Origin: Streptacidiphilus albus JL83 | GTDB lineage: Bacteria > Actinomycetota > Actinomycetes > Streptomycetales > Streptomycetaceae | Length of the DNA stretch: 64,000 nucleotides | Reading direction: 5' to 3' | Assembly (NCBI RefSeq): GCF_000744705.1 | Contig: NZ_JQML01000001.1 | Coordinates: 2,924,017-2,988,016, forward strand | Part shown: positions 41,600 through 50,547 of the stretch, one piece after another | Layout: each line of letters opens with the position of its first letter | Numbering within the stretch: the first letter of the stretch is position 1 | The notes under the pieces: generated by a model | Databases searched by the model: none | What the model saw: the letters and a program-made list of their open reading frames with translations, nothing else | Told to the model about the DNA's origin: nothing | Position numbers and translations under genes: made by a program

Positions 41600-42534
41600 G
41601 ACGCGGCCTCCCGGGCGTACGTGGACTTGTCGGCCGCCGCCGTCCGACCGACCGGATCGGTGGGGTCAGGACTCCTCGGTGCGAGTAGCCGGGGCGGGTC
41701 GGGGAAGGCGCTGATCCGTGCGAGCCACCAGAACGCCGTCGCGAACAGTGCAGCAACGACAGTGACGGCGACCTGGCCGGTCGGAGTGCCATAGGGGTCG
41801 AGGTAGTGGCGGTTGAGAACGAACAGTCCGCCCGCCAGTGCGAGGGTCGCACCGACGGTGACGCGTACCGAGGTCCTGACGCGGGCGCGGGCGGCGACGG
41901 TACGGGTCCGCATCAGCGCGTGCGCGCGGGTCGAGGACGCCAGCGCGGTCAGCAGGTCGGCCAGCCGTCCGGTCTGACGTCGGCTCGCTCCCACCAGCGC
42001 GACCACGACAAGATCGGCGAGGGGGTCGTCCAAGTCGTGACCGAACGCCTGCAGCGCTGCAGGCAGCCGCTGCCCGCCGGCCAGCCGCTCCGCCAGCGCC
42101 GCCACGTCCGGACGGATCTCGACCGGGGCGGTGGTGGCAGTGGCCTGCAGGGCCTGTTGAAGGCCCGAGGCGGCCGACAGGGTGTCCCGCAGCTGCTCTG
42201 CCCACCCGGCCAGGGCCTCGATACGGGCGATCTGCTCCTTCTCCTGGTCTCCGCGGCCCAGTAGGTCCGGAAGGGTCCACGCGGCCACCGCGCCGATCGG
42301 CAGCGCCACCGGCCACCCCGTCAGCGCCACCCCGGCGATTCCCGTGACGGCCGCGGCTGTCGCCCGCCGTCCGGGATGGCGGCGACGCCTCCACCAGGCC
42401 CGTGCCCCGCGCCGCAGCCGCGAGGGCTGCGCCACCGCGGCGGGATCGACACCGTGCAAGGCACGGGCCAGGGCGTAACAGGCCAGGCCGAAGCTCGCCC
42501 CGCACAGCAGCGGCCAACCGAGGTAGGGGTTCAT
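41596..42534 (-). CDS. tadB: TadB-like inner-membrane pilus assembly protein
   Basis: A 312-residue T2SSF-family protein. The cytoplasmic helices LEGWAEQLRDTLSAASGLQQ-type region (here GWAEQLRDTLSAASGLQQAL, about residues 115-134) is the signature of the family; membrane helices lie at about 5-25, 68-95, 220-240 and 255-275. I begin at ATG 42534, which overlaps the tadA stop by one base (TGATG). Partner of TadC in the inner-membrane platform. Confidence 0.85.
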   Translation of the reverse strand: MNPYLGWPLLCGASFGLACYALARALHGVDPAAVAQPSRLRRGARAWWRRRRHPGRRATAAAVTGIAGVALTGWPVALPIGAVAAWTLPDLLGRGDQEKEQIARIEALAGWAEQLRDTLSAASGLQQALQATATTAPVEIRPDVAALAERLAGGQRLPAALQAFGHDLDDPLADLVVVALVGASRRQTGRLADLLTALASSTRAHALMRTRTVAARARVRTSVRVTVGATLALAGGLFVLNRHYLDPYGTPTGQVAVTVVAALFATAFWWLARISAFPDPPRLLAPRSPDPTDPVGRTAAADKSTYAREAAS

Positions 42535-43964
42535 CACGCCGCGCCTCCCCAGGAAGGGTCGACGTCGGCGCGAGACCCGCGGTCGGCCGGGTCGCGGGCA
42601 CCGTACTCGACGGCGGCCAGGTCGAAGTCGTCCTGGGTCTCGGGCTGCAACGGGCAGGCGAACACCGCTCGACGGTCCGAACCGGGGCGGTAGACCTCGT
42701 TGGAGATGATCTGGTTGCCGTCCGCGCCGACGATCTCGCGGATCGAGGTCACGCAGCGCCGTCGGTCGCTGTCCCAGCCGAGCTGGACCACGAAGTGCAG
42801 CGCAGAGGCGACCAGCAGGTTCGTCGCCTCCACGTCCAGCCCCTCCGCGCCCTGAGCCGCGTAGGAGGCGAACTTGGTGAACACCCCGCGCGAGGTGCTC
42901 GAATGGATCGTGGACAGGCTGCCGTCGTTGCCCTGCGACATAGCGTTGCACATCGGCACCACCTCACTGCCGCGCACCTCACCCACGATGACCCGGTCCG
43001 GGGACATCCGCAGTCCCCAGCGCACCAGCTGCGCCTGGGTGACCTCGCCCGCACCCTCCAGGTTCGCCTCCCTCGCCTGCAGGGCCACGACGTTGGCATG
43101 GACGCCGTTGCGGTTCAGCCCGATCTCGAAGGTGTCCTCCACAGTGACGATCCGTTCCTCGGGCGGGATCGCGGCCGCGATCGCCCGCAGCAGCGTCGTC
43201 TTGCCGTTCTTCGTCCCCCCGGCGATCGTGATGTTCTTGCGCGCCAGCGTCGCCAGCCGCAGGAAGTCCTCGATCTCCGGGCCGAACATCTCCGCCTCGC
43301 GCAACTGACGCAGAGTCGCGCGGGGGAAGCGGTGCTTGCGGACCGTCACACTCGGCCGTTCCGAGACCGCCATGAGTGCGAACAGTCTTGACCCGTCCGG
43401 CAGCTGGAGGTTCAGCTGCGGACTCGCCCGGTCGAACCGACGCTCCTCCTGCCCCGACGTCGCCGCAAACTGCTGGAGCAGCGCCACCAGCTCCTCGTCG
43501 GACTCGCACAAGGGCTCCAGCCGCACCCGGCGGCCGTCCGCGTAGCGGGCGAAGACGTTGTCGCAGCCGATCGCGTGCAGGTCCTCCAGCTCCGGATCGG
43601 CCAACCAGCGCTCCAGCACCCCCATTCCGAACAGCGCGCTCTCCACCTGTGCCACCACCCTTTGCTCGGCCTCGGGTTCCAGCAGCGGCACGCCACGGCG
43701 CAACCGCTCGGCCGTGCCGGCCTGAATCTCCTCGCCGAGCATCCGCTGCCCGGCCGCCCGCCGCTCCTGCGCAAGCAGTTCCCCGAGCCCCTGCCGCTGC
43801 CGCCGCCGCGCCTCGGCGACCAGCCGAACCGTCACCCGCTCCCGCAGCTCAGCGGCCAACTCCCACTCCAGGTCCTGCCCGGGAATGTCACCCCGCGCCC
43901 GGTGCCGGCCCGGGTCGGGCGCATCGCGCAGTCCGGAGAAACCCCGGGACACCTCTGGCGTCAT
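42534..43964 (-). CDS. tadA: TadA/VirB11-family secretion ATPase
   Basis: A 476-residue ATPase that powers pilus assembly. The N-terminal domain is followed by the catalytic core with Walker A AGGTKNGKTTLLRA (about residues 246-259), an Asp box TVEDTFEIGLN, Walker B-type RVIVGEVRGSEV (about 325-336) and the His box SLSTIHSS. The P-loop has GTKNGKTT, a normal GxxxxGKT. Complete and central to the operon. Confidence 0.92.
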   Translation of the reverse strand: MTPEVSRGFSGLRDAPDPGRHRARGDIPGQDLEWELAAELRERVTVRLVAEARRRQRQGLGELLAQERRAAGQRMLGEEIQAGTAERLRRGVPLLEPEAEQRVVAQVESALFGMGVLERWLADPELEDLHAIGCDNVFARYADGRRVRLEPLCESDEELVALLQQFAATSGQEERRFDRASPQLNLQLPDGSRLFALMAVSERPSVTVRKHRFPRATLRQLREAEMFGPEIEDFLRLATLARKNITIAGGTKNGKTTLLRAIAAAIPPEERIVTVEDTFEIGLNRNGVHANVVALQAREANLEGAGEVTQAQLVRWGLRMSPDRVIVGEVRGSEVVPMCNAMSQGNDGSLSTIHSSTSRGVFTKFASYAAQGAEGLDVEATNLLVASALHFVVQLGWDSDRRRCVTSIREIVGADGNQIISNEVYRPGSDRRAVFACPLQPETQDDFDLAAVEYGARDPADRGSRADVDPSWGGAA

Positions 43965-44057
43965 CTCACTCCTCCATCGTCCGTGTGGTCGGGCGGGCGG
44001 GCGGCCTGAGGCGCGCCCTTCCGTCTCATCAGCCCTCGTCGGCCACCGTGTCCGGGC

Positions 44058-44864
44058 TCAGTTGCTGCGCTGGACGGCGCCCACGAGATCGACCCGGCCT
44101 CTGGGCGGCTCGACCGGTGCCGGGTCCGGCGGCGCCGAGACCACGGGCAGATGGGGCCGCAGGACGTCGCCGAGTAGGACGACATGTCGCATCAGTTCGT
44201 AGGTACCCCGCTCACCGCGTCGCCGCCTGGGTTCCGGCTCCCCTCGCAGCACCGCCGCGCTGACCTCGTCGCGCGGCACCATCACCACCGCCTCGACCCC
44301 CAGCGCGGTCGCGATCTCCTCACGGCTGTGCTCGCTGTGCCCGGACACGGCCACGACCACGGACTTGAGCTGCCCCTCCACCTTGCGGATCGCGTGACCG
44401 GTGTGCGCGAGCGCCGCAGCCGAGCCGCCCGACACCATCACCGCCACGTCTGCCCGCGCCAGCAGTTCCCTGCCGGAGACCATGTCCAACCGGCGGCCCA
44501 CATCGGCGACCACGTACTCCCCGTCCAGATCCGCATCCGCCCACAGCGGTGCCAGAAGGTCCAGGACCGCCCCGGTCCGCTCCGCGCTCACCGGCGCGGG
44601 GACCACTCGCGCTCCCCGGTGGAGTGGGCGTGAGTGTGCGGCCACCAGTGCCGCGTCCAGCCCCGAGCGCCGCGCTGCCGAAGCCAGCGACACCAGCCCC
44701 GGACCGTCCTCCAACTGGAAGTTGACCAACAGGTCACCGCCGCCGGGATCGGCCTCCACCAGCAGCGGCTTCGCCGTCCCCGGACGCCATGCCCCGGCCA
44801 GAGCGAGCGCGACCGTGGACACCCCAGCCCCACCCTTCGCACTCACCACCGCGATCAGTGCCAT
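44058..44864 (-). CDS. tadZ: TadZ/CpaE-like ParA-family localisation ATPase
   Basis: A 268-residue MinD/ParA-like protein that positions the pilus apparatus. The deviant Walker A is VSAKGGAGVSTVALALA (residues 6-22), with Ser-Thr after Val instead of Lys-Thr, as in atypical ParA members. A conserved LVEADPGGGDL and the VVADVGRRLD Walker B-like strand follow. ATG 44864 gives the expected MALIAVVSAKGG start. Confidence 0.8.
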   Translation of the reverse strand: MALIAVVSAKGGAGVSTVALALAGAWRPGTAKPLLVEADPGGGDLLVNFQLEDGPGLVSLASAARRSGLDAALVAAHSRPLHRGARVVPAPVSAERTGAVLDLLAPLWADADLDGEYVVADVGRRLDMVSGRELLARADVAVMVSGGSAAALAHTGHAIRKVEGQLKSVVVAVSGHSEHSREEIATALGVEAVVMVPRDEVSAAVLRGEPEPRRRRGERGTYELMRHVVLLGDVLRPHLPVVSAPPDPAPVEPPRGRVDLVGAVQRSN

Positions 44865-44871
44865 CGTCCGC

Positions 44872-45627
44872 TCACCGCCCGCCCGCCGAGACCTGCACCA
44901 GCGACGGATCCCCCGCCACCGCCAAGCGGGCCGCTCCGGCCGAGCCCGTCCGCACCACGACCACCGCCCCGCCCTCCCCCGCACTCGCCGCACCGACCGA
45001 CAGCACCGTCGCCAACACCGGACCCGCCGCGGCAGCAGAACCGGCAGGCGTTGAGCCGGCTTGTGAGGCGGGGGCCATGCCCTCCGTACCATCCGAGCCT
45101 GCGTCGTAGACGGCCACCGACTGCCCGGCCGCCAGGGTCGGCGGAAAGCGACCCTCCTTCACCTCCAGCGCCAGCACCCCGTTCCCTGCACCCGGATCAC
45201 CGCTGCTCAGCGCCTGCGGCGCCAGTAGCGCCCCAGCCCACAGCGACTGCGCCGCCCGCTGACCGACCACTCGCTCCTCCTGTGCTGCCGGCAGCACTGC
45301 GACGCCGCTGCCGGGCGGTACCAGCACTCGGGTCAGATCGGACGCCGCGATCACCTGCCCGGCCTCCACCGGCCTGGCCAGCGCCAGCACCTCGATCCGC
45401 TGCCCGCCGGCACTCGCCAACCACGCGAAGCCCACCGCACAGGCCACCGCCGTCCCTGCGGCCGTCAGGATCTGCCGTCGACTGCGCCGACGCCTCTCCC
45501 TGTCACCGGACGCCAGGGCCTGAATCGCGTCACCGGCCCCGTCCACAGCGCTCACACCGCCGCCGCCCGCGCCCTGCGTCCGCTGCCGAACGAACGGCAA
45601 CGCCGTCCTGCTGAACTGCGTCATCAT
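44872..45627 (-). CDS. cpaB: CpaB/RcpC-like SAF-domain pilus protein
   Basis: A 251-residue protein with a basic cytoplasmic N-terminus, one membrane helix (about residues 52-72) and a SAF domain (about 78-140: VEAGQVIAASDLTRVLVPPG). A variable outer part follows. CpaB-type proteins form the wall-side of the Tad apparatus. Two adjacent ATGs exist; 45627 has GGGGAG five bases upstream. Confidence 0.75.
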   Translation of the reverse strand: MMTQFSRTALPFVRQRTQGAGGGGVSAVDGAGDAIQALASGDRERRRRSRRQILTAAGTAVACAVGFAWLASAGGQRIEVLALARPVEAGQVIAASDLTRVLVPPGSGVAVLPAAQEERVVGQRAAQSLWAGALLAPQALSSGDPGAGNGVLALEVKEGRFPPTLAAGQSVAVYDAGSDGTEGMAPASQAGSTPAGSAAAAGPVLATVLSVGAASAGEGGAVVVVRTGSAGAARLAVAGDPSLVQVSAGGR

Positions 45628-45733
45628 CAACTCCCCGTACATTGCGCATCGCTGCGAATTCCGCTGCCGCGTCCCGGGCGCGCCAGCCACATATCCCACC
45701 GGCCCGCCCCGCTCGGCCGGTGCCCTCCGGTCA

Positions 45734-46600
45734 TCACGTGGGACCGTCCGACACCGTCTGCACTTCCTCCACCTGCACCGCGACAGCCGCCGTCGACATC
45801 AGGTCGGGAAATGCCCCGGCTTGGCCCGCGCCGTGCCAGGCCACCCGCCAGTGCGCCGTCGCCGTGACCGTGAACACCCCGCCCGACACAAAGTCCGACG
45901 CACGCGCGAACGTGTGCCCGCAGTCCGGCGAGGGCGCTTTCGGGTCAAGGCCGCGATGCCAGGGCGTCCCGGCGCCGGTACACGTCAACAGAGCCGAACC
46001 GTCGCCCGGATCCCAGGTGACCGACATCGGAGTCGCCGTCGCCGTCACCGAAGCTCCCGGCACCGACGCTGTCGAGGACACCGGTGACCAGGCCGACGAC
46101 TCCAGCCAGAGCCACGTCGGAACGCCGACCACCTGGAACGTCGAGGGACTCATCACGACGACCGGCCGAGGCAGCGACAGCTGGTTCTCCGCCTGCAGCG
46201 CCACGGCCCTCGGATCCACCGGCGGCACCTTCGGCGACGGCTGGCCCGCCGGAGCGAACTCCGGCAGCGCCGGACCGTTCAGCAGACCCTCGGGATAGCC
46301 GCTGCCGCACTCCCGCTGATAGAGCACCCACTTCGAGCCGTCAGCCCCTGTCACCGGCCCGCCGGGTACCGGGGTGATGACGCACGCAGCCGCCGGACCA
46401 CCAGTGCGTGCAGGCGCGCCGGCCGACGGTCCTTGCAGCGGCGTCGACTGCCGACTCCAGGAATCCAGGGAGCAGGAGCTGGCGCTGCATTGTGTGCTCG
46501 CGCCCTGGCTGGGTCCGAAGCCGCCCTCCGAAGTGCCGGATGCACCGTTACCGGTGACCAGCAGGAGTGCGAGTGGAACGACGGCCATGGGCGTATCCAC
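45734..46600 (-). CDS. Exported hypothetical protein of the pilus operon
   Basis: About 288 residues, starting at GTG 46600 just after the lipoprotein stop, with a signal-like segment (MAVVPLALLLVTGNGAS). The mature part has six or more Cys (CSASSCSLDSW, CVITP, RECGSGY, LLTCTG, PDCGH), pointing to disulfides outside the cell, and beta-rich stretches (VVVMSPSTFQVVGVPTWLWL) that resemble PKD/Ig-like folds. Genes like this sit upstream of cpaB in many streptomycete Tad clusters; function unknown. Confidence 0.65.
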   Translation of the reverse strand: MDTPMAVVPLALLLVTGNGASGTSEGGFGPSQGASTQCSASSCSLDSWSRQSTPLQGPSAGAPARTGGPAAACVITPVPGGPVTGADGSKWVLYQRECGSGYPEGLLNGPALPEFAPAGQPSPKVPPVDPRAVALQAENQLSLPRPVVVMSPSTFQVVGVPTWLWLESSAWSPVSSTASVPGASVTATATPMSVTWDPGDGSALLTCTGAGTPWHRGLDPKAPSPDCGHTFARASDFVSGGVFTVTATAHWRVAWHGAGQAGAFPDLMSTAAVAVQVEEVQTVSDGPT

Positions 46601-46605
46601 CGCGC

Positions 46606-47259
46606 TCAGCAACTTCCCGGCTTTCCGAAGACCTGCTCGGTCGCCTTCCAGTAGCCGTCGGTATCCAGATTGAGCAAGGCCTCGGTCCGCTCCCGCACCC
46701 CGGGGCTGCTGTCCACGGGCCTGTGCGTCGTAGCGGACACCGTGATCCACTTGGTGCTGTCGAAGCAGTCGGCGATCTCCACCTGGGTCGGCTTCGAACT
46801 GGCATCGACCTTGACGACTCGTGGATCGATCAGCGGCGCTCCGGAACTGACCTGACCGAGCTTGGCGTAGTTCGCGAGCGTCTGCGACCAGTCGACCAGT
46901 GGCTTGTCGGTCATGTACTCACCCAGCTCTGGGTCCTTCCAGCCCTGTTCCGACTGGCCGATGGTCGCGAGGTCGGCCCACATGCCCCGGTAGGCCGCCA
47001 ACGCCGCGACCGCTGCCGCCTGCTGCGCCGGAGAGGCCGTCCGTGACACCCACGGAGTCGGCAGCGCCAGCGCCGGCGACATCGAGACCGATGGGCCCGG
47101 GGCCACTGACGGAGCAGGTGAGGCACCAGGCTTGACGGGCGCAGAGTCGGAGCCCGGGCCCGACATGCCCCGCGAGGGGCCACAGCCCGCGACCACCGCG
47201 AGTGCGGCAATGACCGAAAGCGTCAGCCCGACCCGATGGACCATCATTTTTCGTTCCAC
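46606..47259 (-). CDS. Lipoprotein, first gene of the Tad operon
   Basis: A 217-residue protein with a lipobox VVAGCG (Cys26) after a hydrophobic signal. A Ser/Pro/Ala-rich stretch and a compact domain (about residues 75-217) follow, the latter with AYRGMWADLATIGQSE and paired Cys (ADCFDSTKW...GKPGSC). After processing by lipoprotein signal peptidase it would be tethered to the outer face of the membrane. The start has GTGGAACGAAAAATG with weak pairing to 16S rRNA; an alternative Met lies four residues in. The promoter for the whole leftward operon should lie just right of it. Confidence 0.8.
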   Translation of the reverse strand: MERKMMVHRVGLTLSVIAALAVVAGCGPSRGMSGPGSDSAPVKPGASPAPSVAPGPSVSMSPALALPTPWVSRTASPAQQAAAVAALAAYRGMWADLATIGQSEQGWKDPELGEYMTDKPLVDWSQTLANYAKLGQVSSGAPLIDPRVVKVDASSKPTQVEIADCFDSTKWITVSATTHRPVDSSPGVRERTEALLNLDTDGYWKATEQVFGKPGSC

Positions 47260-47698
47260 AAGCCACCACCCCTATCCGGACTCGTGCGACCACGACCAGG
47301 TCAGCCGCAGCCTTCGCCACGAGTCACAGGTGTAGATGAGAGTGAGGCACTTGCGGATCCCTTTGTCCCGACACATCACCCTTTCTGCTTACGAGCGGCA
47401 CCTCGTACAACCGGCCGGACCAGTGAATTCTCCTCGGCGGATCGTCCCCGCCCTCCAGTCAGCAGAGCGTTTCGTGCGCCCCCGAACGGATGAGCCCGGC
47501 CGAGTTCCTCGCCATCCAAAGACCGTGCGCGATCCGGTCCATGGCCCGCAGCGCCGCGCCTGGAGCCGGGCTTCCGGGGCGGCCCGTCGCCCAGGCCGCC
47601 GCAACATCGGCCGAAGTCATTGCCGAGTGGGGGTTCCGCTTACCGCGAGCGCCGAGTTGATCTGTATCGCACCAGGTCAACCCATCCGGGAGGTCCCG
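47260..47698. promoter_or_regulatory. Divergent region between the Tad operon and the RsbW-like genes
   Basis: About 440 bases without a supported gene; open frames here lack ribosome sites. It must contain the leftward Tad promoter and the rightward promoter of the two-gene RsbW-like unit. I cannot pick -35/-10 boxes with confidence. Confidence 0.45.
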
Positions 47699-47860
47699 AT
47701 GCTGCTCCTGCTCGCACTACTCGTCCTGTTCGACTTCACTCCGCACCATGTCAACCTGCTCGCCGCAGACACCAGCAACCGTCTGCGGCCTGGCGCCGGT
47801 CGGCACCGCCACTCCGCCGCCCGCGCCCGCCACGCCGCCACCAAGGCGGTGCAGCGATGA
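47699..47860 (+). CDS. Small membrane-associated protein (53 residues)
   Basis: Starts MLLLLALLVLFDFTPHHVNL, one hydrophobic helix followed by a basic tail (HRHSAARARHAATKAVQR). GGGAGGTCCCG precedes the ATG, an excellent site, and its stop overlaps the next start (ATGA), so the two are co-translated. Possibly a membrane tether or partner for the ATPase encoded next. Confidence 0.6.
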   Translation: MLLLLALLVLFDFTPHHVNLLAADTSNRLRPGAGRHRHSAARARHAATKAVQR

Positions 47861-48366
47861 AGCGCCTCTTCCGCCCGCGCCGACGCTCCCCCCACCGCAC
47901 CCTCCTCGCATGGAACAGCGGCGCGGAGCACCCGGCCGGCGCCGCCCGGCAGCTCCTCCGCCACTTCCTGGCCGAACTCCGAGTGGACGACGCCCAGATC
48001 GACGACGCCCTCGTGATGACCAGCGAGCTGGTCACAAATGCAGTCCGCCATGCCCAGGGACCCTACGAGCTCCGCATCCGCCGCACCCAGGCCGAGGTGA
48101 TCGTCGAGGTACACGACCGCACCTGCCACATCCCCGTGATGCAACGCCTACCCGTCGAGAAGCTGATCCCCGTGCAGGACCACGACCGCGGGAGCGGGGC
48201 CGACGCGCTCCTCGCCCGAGTCACCGAGTCAGGCCGCGGGCTGGGCATCGTCGCTTCCCTCTCCGTCGGCTGCGCCGGCGGGCGGAGGACCCCGACCGGC
48301 AAGGCGATGTGGTTCGCCGTCCCCACCCCCAGCTGCGAACCCACGGCCCAAGGCGGCACGCCCTGA
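47857..48366 (+). CDS. RsbW-type ATP-binding regulatory protein
   Basis: A 169-residue HATPase_c protein of the anti-sigma serine-kinase type very abundant in streptomycetes. The N box is MTSELVTNAVRHA (about residues 54-66), the G1-like motif IVEVHDR (about 82-90), and the G2 motif ESGRGLGIVASLS (about 128-140). No partner anti-anti-sigma or sigma gene is adjacent. Coupled to the small membrane gene upstream. Confidence 0.85.
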   Translation: MKRLFRPRRRSPHRTLLAWNSGAEHPAGAARQLLRHFLAELRVDDAQIDDALVMTSELVTNAVRHAQGPYELRIRRTQAEVIVEVHDRTCHIPVMQRLPVEKLIPVQDHDRGSGADALLARVTESGRGLGIVASLSVGCAGGRRTPTGKAMWFAVPTPSCEPTAQGGTP

Positions 48367-48400
48367 TCCGACTCGACGGGATGCGGTGGATGAGTGTCCG

Positions 48401-48559
48401 TCATCGCACGGCTTGCGTCTCGCACAGGCTCTCGGGGCGGGTGAGCAGGAAGCGGGCGAGGCGCTCAGGGATGATGCCCGGCCAGTCGCCCTTGCCCCGG
48501 CCTTGGGCAAGGTAGCGGTTGAGCAGGTTGCAACATCGGAATCCGGGCGGGCCGAGACG
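48401..48559 (-). pseudogene. Remnant reading frame behind the second RsbW-like gene
   Basis: Directly in frame behind the TAG of the following (upstream) RsbW-like gene, 52 codons read with good codon bias and protein-like composition: NLLNRYLAQGRGKGDWPGII, then PERLARFLLTRPESLCETQ. No start codon or ribosome site fits. It looks like the C-terminal end of a lost gene; I do not recognise which. Confidence 0.35.
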
Positions 48560-49021
48560 CTATCGGCTCGCGATCTCGCACCAGACGACCTTGCCGCTTC
48601 GCGCGGGGGCGTGATCAACCCCCCACCCGGCGGAGAGGGCCCGGACCAGCAGCAGTCCGCGCCCGTGCTCGTCGTCGGACATGGGCTCGCGGACCTGCGG
48701 GGCTGAGGGGTTGGTGTCGGCAACCGAGACCCGAAGTCGACCACGCTCCCGGTCGACGGTCACGTTCAGAGTGAGGCAGCCGGCTGGTTCCTTCGAATGA
48801 ATGACGGAGTTGGTGACGAGCTCCGAGACGCACAACTCCGTGATGTCGCCGATCTCGCCCAACCCCCACTTCTTCAATGCTGCACGAACCGCGTGTCGCA
48901 GTCGGCCCACGCTCGTGTCGACGGCCGGTAGGTGCCAGGTGGCCTGTTCGATGGGCCGGCACCCCCCGCTGTCGGGTGGGTGCTCCTCTGCGGGGGTGTC
49001 TCCTGACGTTCGTAGCTGCAC
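48560..49021 (-). CDS. RsbW-type ATP-binding regulatory protein
   Basis: A 153-residue HATPase_c protein. The N box is CVSELVTNSVIHS (about residues 64-76), the G1 motif RVSVADTNPSAP, and the G2 motif DEHGRGLLLVRAL (about 116-128). Starts at GTG 49021 behind GAGGAGG. Divergent from the nucleotidyltransferase gene. Probably a small anti-sigma-like regulator; the target is unknown. Confidence 0.85.
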   Translation of the reverse strand: MQLRTSGDTPAEEHPPDSGGCRPIEQATWHLPAVDTSVGRLRHAVRAALKKWGLGEIGDITELCVSELVTNSVIHSKEPAGCLTLNVTVDRERGRLRVSVADTNPSAPQVREPMSDDEHGRGLLLVRALSAGWGVDHAPARSGKVVWCEIASR

Positions 49022-49211
49022 GTCCGACCTCCTCAGCGAACCTGTCGGCGGGCTGAGACAGCACGCCCATCGTCAACCCTGGCGTCGATTTCCTGTCGCA
49101 CTGATGGGTGTTTATGCGCCATCGCCGAAGATCGACGACCTCTCGTGAGGGCATTGGAGGTGACGGCGGTGCGTTCCTGCCGGACGGCTCGTGGGGTAGA
49201 GGATTGGCGTC

Positions 49212-49868
49212 GTGATCGATATGAGCGCTGCTGGCTCGGAGCTGGGGCCCTGGGTCCCCACCACACCTCCCGCGGTAGCGGAACTGTTCGCAGAGGCAGG
49301 ATTCCCCTGGTGGATCGCCGGAGGCTACGCGATCGAACTCGCTGTCGGTCGGCCGCTGAGGGAACACGGAGACCTGGACGTGCTCGTCCTTCGGCGTGAC
49401 CAGACTCGGGTCCGAGAACTACTGGCCTCCTGGGACCTGCACCTCGCGGATCCGCCCGGAGCCGGGACGCTACGCCGGTGGAACCCCACGGAGGGCGTCC
49501 CGTCGCTGGTCCATGACGTATGGTGCCGTTGCGCGCCGGAGGCACCCTGGTCCCTCCAGCTGATGTTCGACGAGTCCGACGGCCCCGAGTGGGAGTCCCG
49601 CCGGGATGCCCGCGTACGCCGGCCCGTCACCGACCTCGGTGAAGTCTCGGCGGCGGGGATTCCCTACCTCCGCCCGGCTGTTCAGCTCTACTACAAAGCC
49701 AAGTCGGTTCGTGAGAAGGACCAGCTGGACTTCGACGCAGCCCTCCCGCTCCTGAGCAGCAGGGAACGGGCTTGGCTGGCGTCGGCGGTGACGATGACGC
49801 TCCCTGGGCATCCATGGCTCGACCGACTTGCCCCGACGGTCACTGGAACAGCTCAGCCCGGACGGTGA
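49212..49868 (+). CDS. Nucleotidyltransferase (aminoglycoside adenylyltransferase-like)
   Basis: A 218-residue protein with the minimal nucleotidyltransferase pattern: AGGYAIELAVGR (about residues 37-48), then the two metal-binding Asp region EHGDLDVLVLRRDQ (about 52-65). A third conserved area follows, LYYKAKSVREKDQLDFDAAL. This arrangement matches LinB/ANT(2'')-like enzymes and uncharacterised relatives. The real substrate may not be an antibiotic. Single gene with its own upstream region; GTG start. Confidence 0.75.
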   Translation: MIDMSAAGSELGPWVPTTPPAVAELFAEAGFPWWIAGGYAIELAVGRPLREHGDLDVLVLRRDQTRVRELLASWDLHLADPPGAGTLRRWNPTEGVPSLVHDVWCRCAPEAPWSLQLMFDESDGPEWESRRDARVRRPVTDLGEVSAAGIPYLRPAVQLYYKAKSVREKDQLDFDAALPLLSSRERAWLASAVTMTLPGHPWLDRLAPTVTGTAQPGR

Positions 49869-50020
49869 GTTCGAACGCCGGAGGAGCGTCGCGGTGCGGC
49901 GTTGGAGGAACGTGTCCGCGATCTGCGCGCCGACACGGACGTCTTCGACCGCGACCGCAGACGTCCGGCTCCGATGTCCGCGCCCGGACGTGCCGTTCGC
50001 CACCCTGCTGCTTCCGCGGC

Positions 50021-50497
50021 TCAGGCTCCGACGGTAGGCGACCCGAAGGTGAGCAGGGGGACGTCGTACAGGTCGGGGTTTCGGGGCCTGGTCATGGTCG
50101 GTGCGGCGACCTCGGTGATGAGCAGCTCGCTGAGGAACTGGACGCGGGCGCTCAGCAGATGGCTGGTGCGTCCGGCAGCGCTGTCCCCCTTGATGCCTGC
50201 GGCGAGGTGGATGTGCGGCAGGACCAGGCCGGTGTCGGAGTCGAAGGCGAGGGTTCCGCCGCCGAGGGCTTCGACGTGTGCGACTCGGGTGCGGTCCCAG
50301 AGCGGCTCCTCGGGGTGGGTGAGCCCGTTGCAGGTGCCGACGATCTCGGCTTCGGAGAACGCGCCGATGAACATGGGGACGTAGCCCTGGCGGACCTCGT
50401 TCTCCTCGCAGAAGGCGGCCAGCGCCTGGAAGAAGTCCTCGCCGTGCTCGAAGGTGACCCCGAAGGTCCTGCCGAGGGTCAGCTCACTCGCGCGCAT
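50021..50497 (-). CDS. PPC/DUF296-domain protein
   Basis: A 158-residue single-domain protein. The PPC signature includes GEDFFQALAAFCEENEVRQG (about residues 18-37), a GTCNGLTHP turn, and the metal-type LPHIHLAAGIKGD (about 100-112). Domains of this kind form trimers and are found alone in bacteria and as DNA-binding AT-hook proteins in plants; bacterial roles are unclear. ATG 50497 follows AGGGAACC. It closes a leftward run behind the asparaginase gene and lies at the edge of the peptide cluster. Confidence 0.75.
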   Translation of the reverse strand: MRASELTLGRTFGVTFEHGEDFFQALAAFCEENEVRQGYVPMFIGAFSEAEIVGTCNGLTHPEEPLWDRTRVAHVEALGGGTLAFDSDTGLVLPHIHLAAGIKGDSAAGRTSHLLSARVQFLSELLITEVAAPTMTRPRNPDLYDVPLLTFGSPTVGA

Positions 50498-50547
50498 GTA
50501 CGGTTCCCTGTTTCGAATTGGGTGGTCGTTGGACGGAGCGAGCGGAG

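Noticed and set aside
49212..49868. Antibiotic-resistance gene call
   Set aside because: Only the nucleotidyltransferase core is clear; substrate cannot be read from sequence, so resistance is not claimed.
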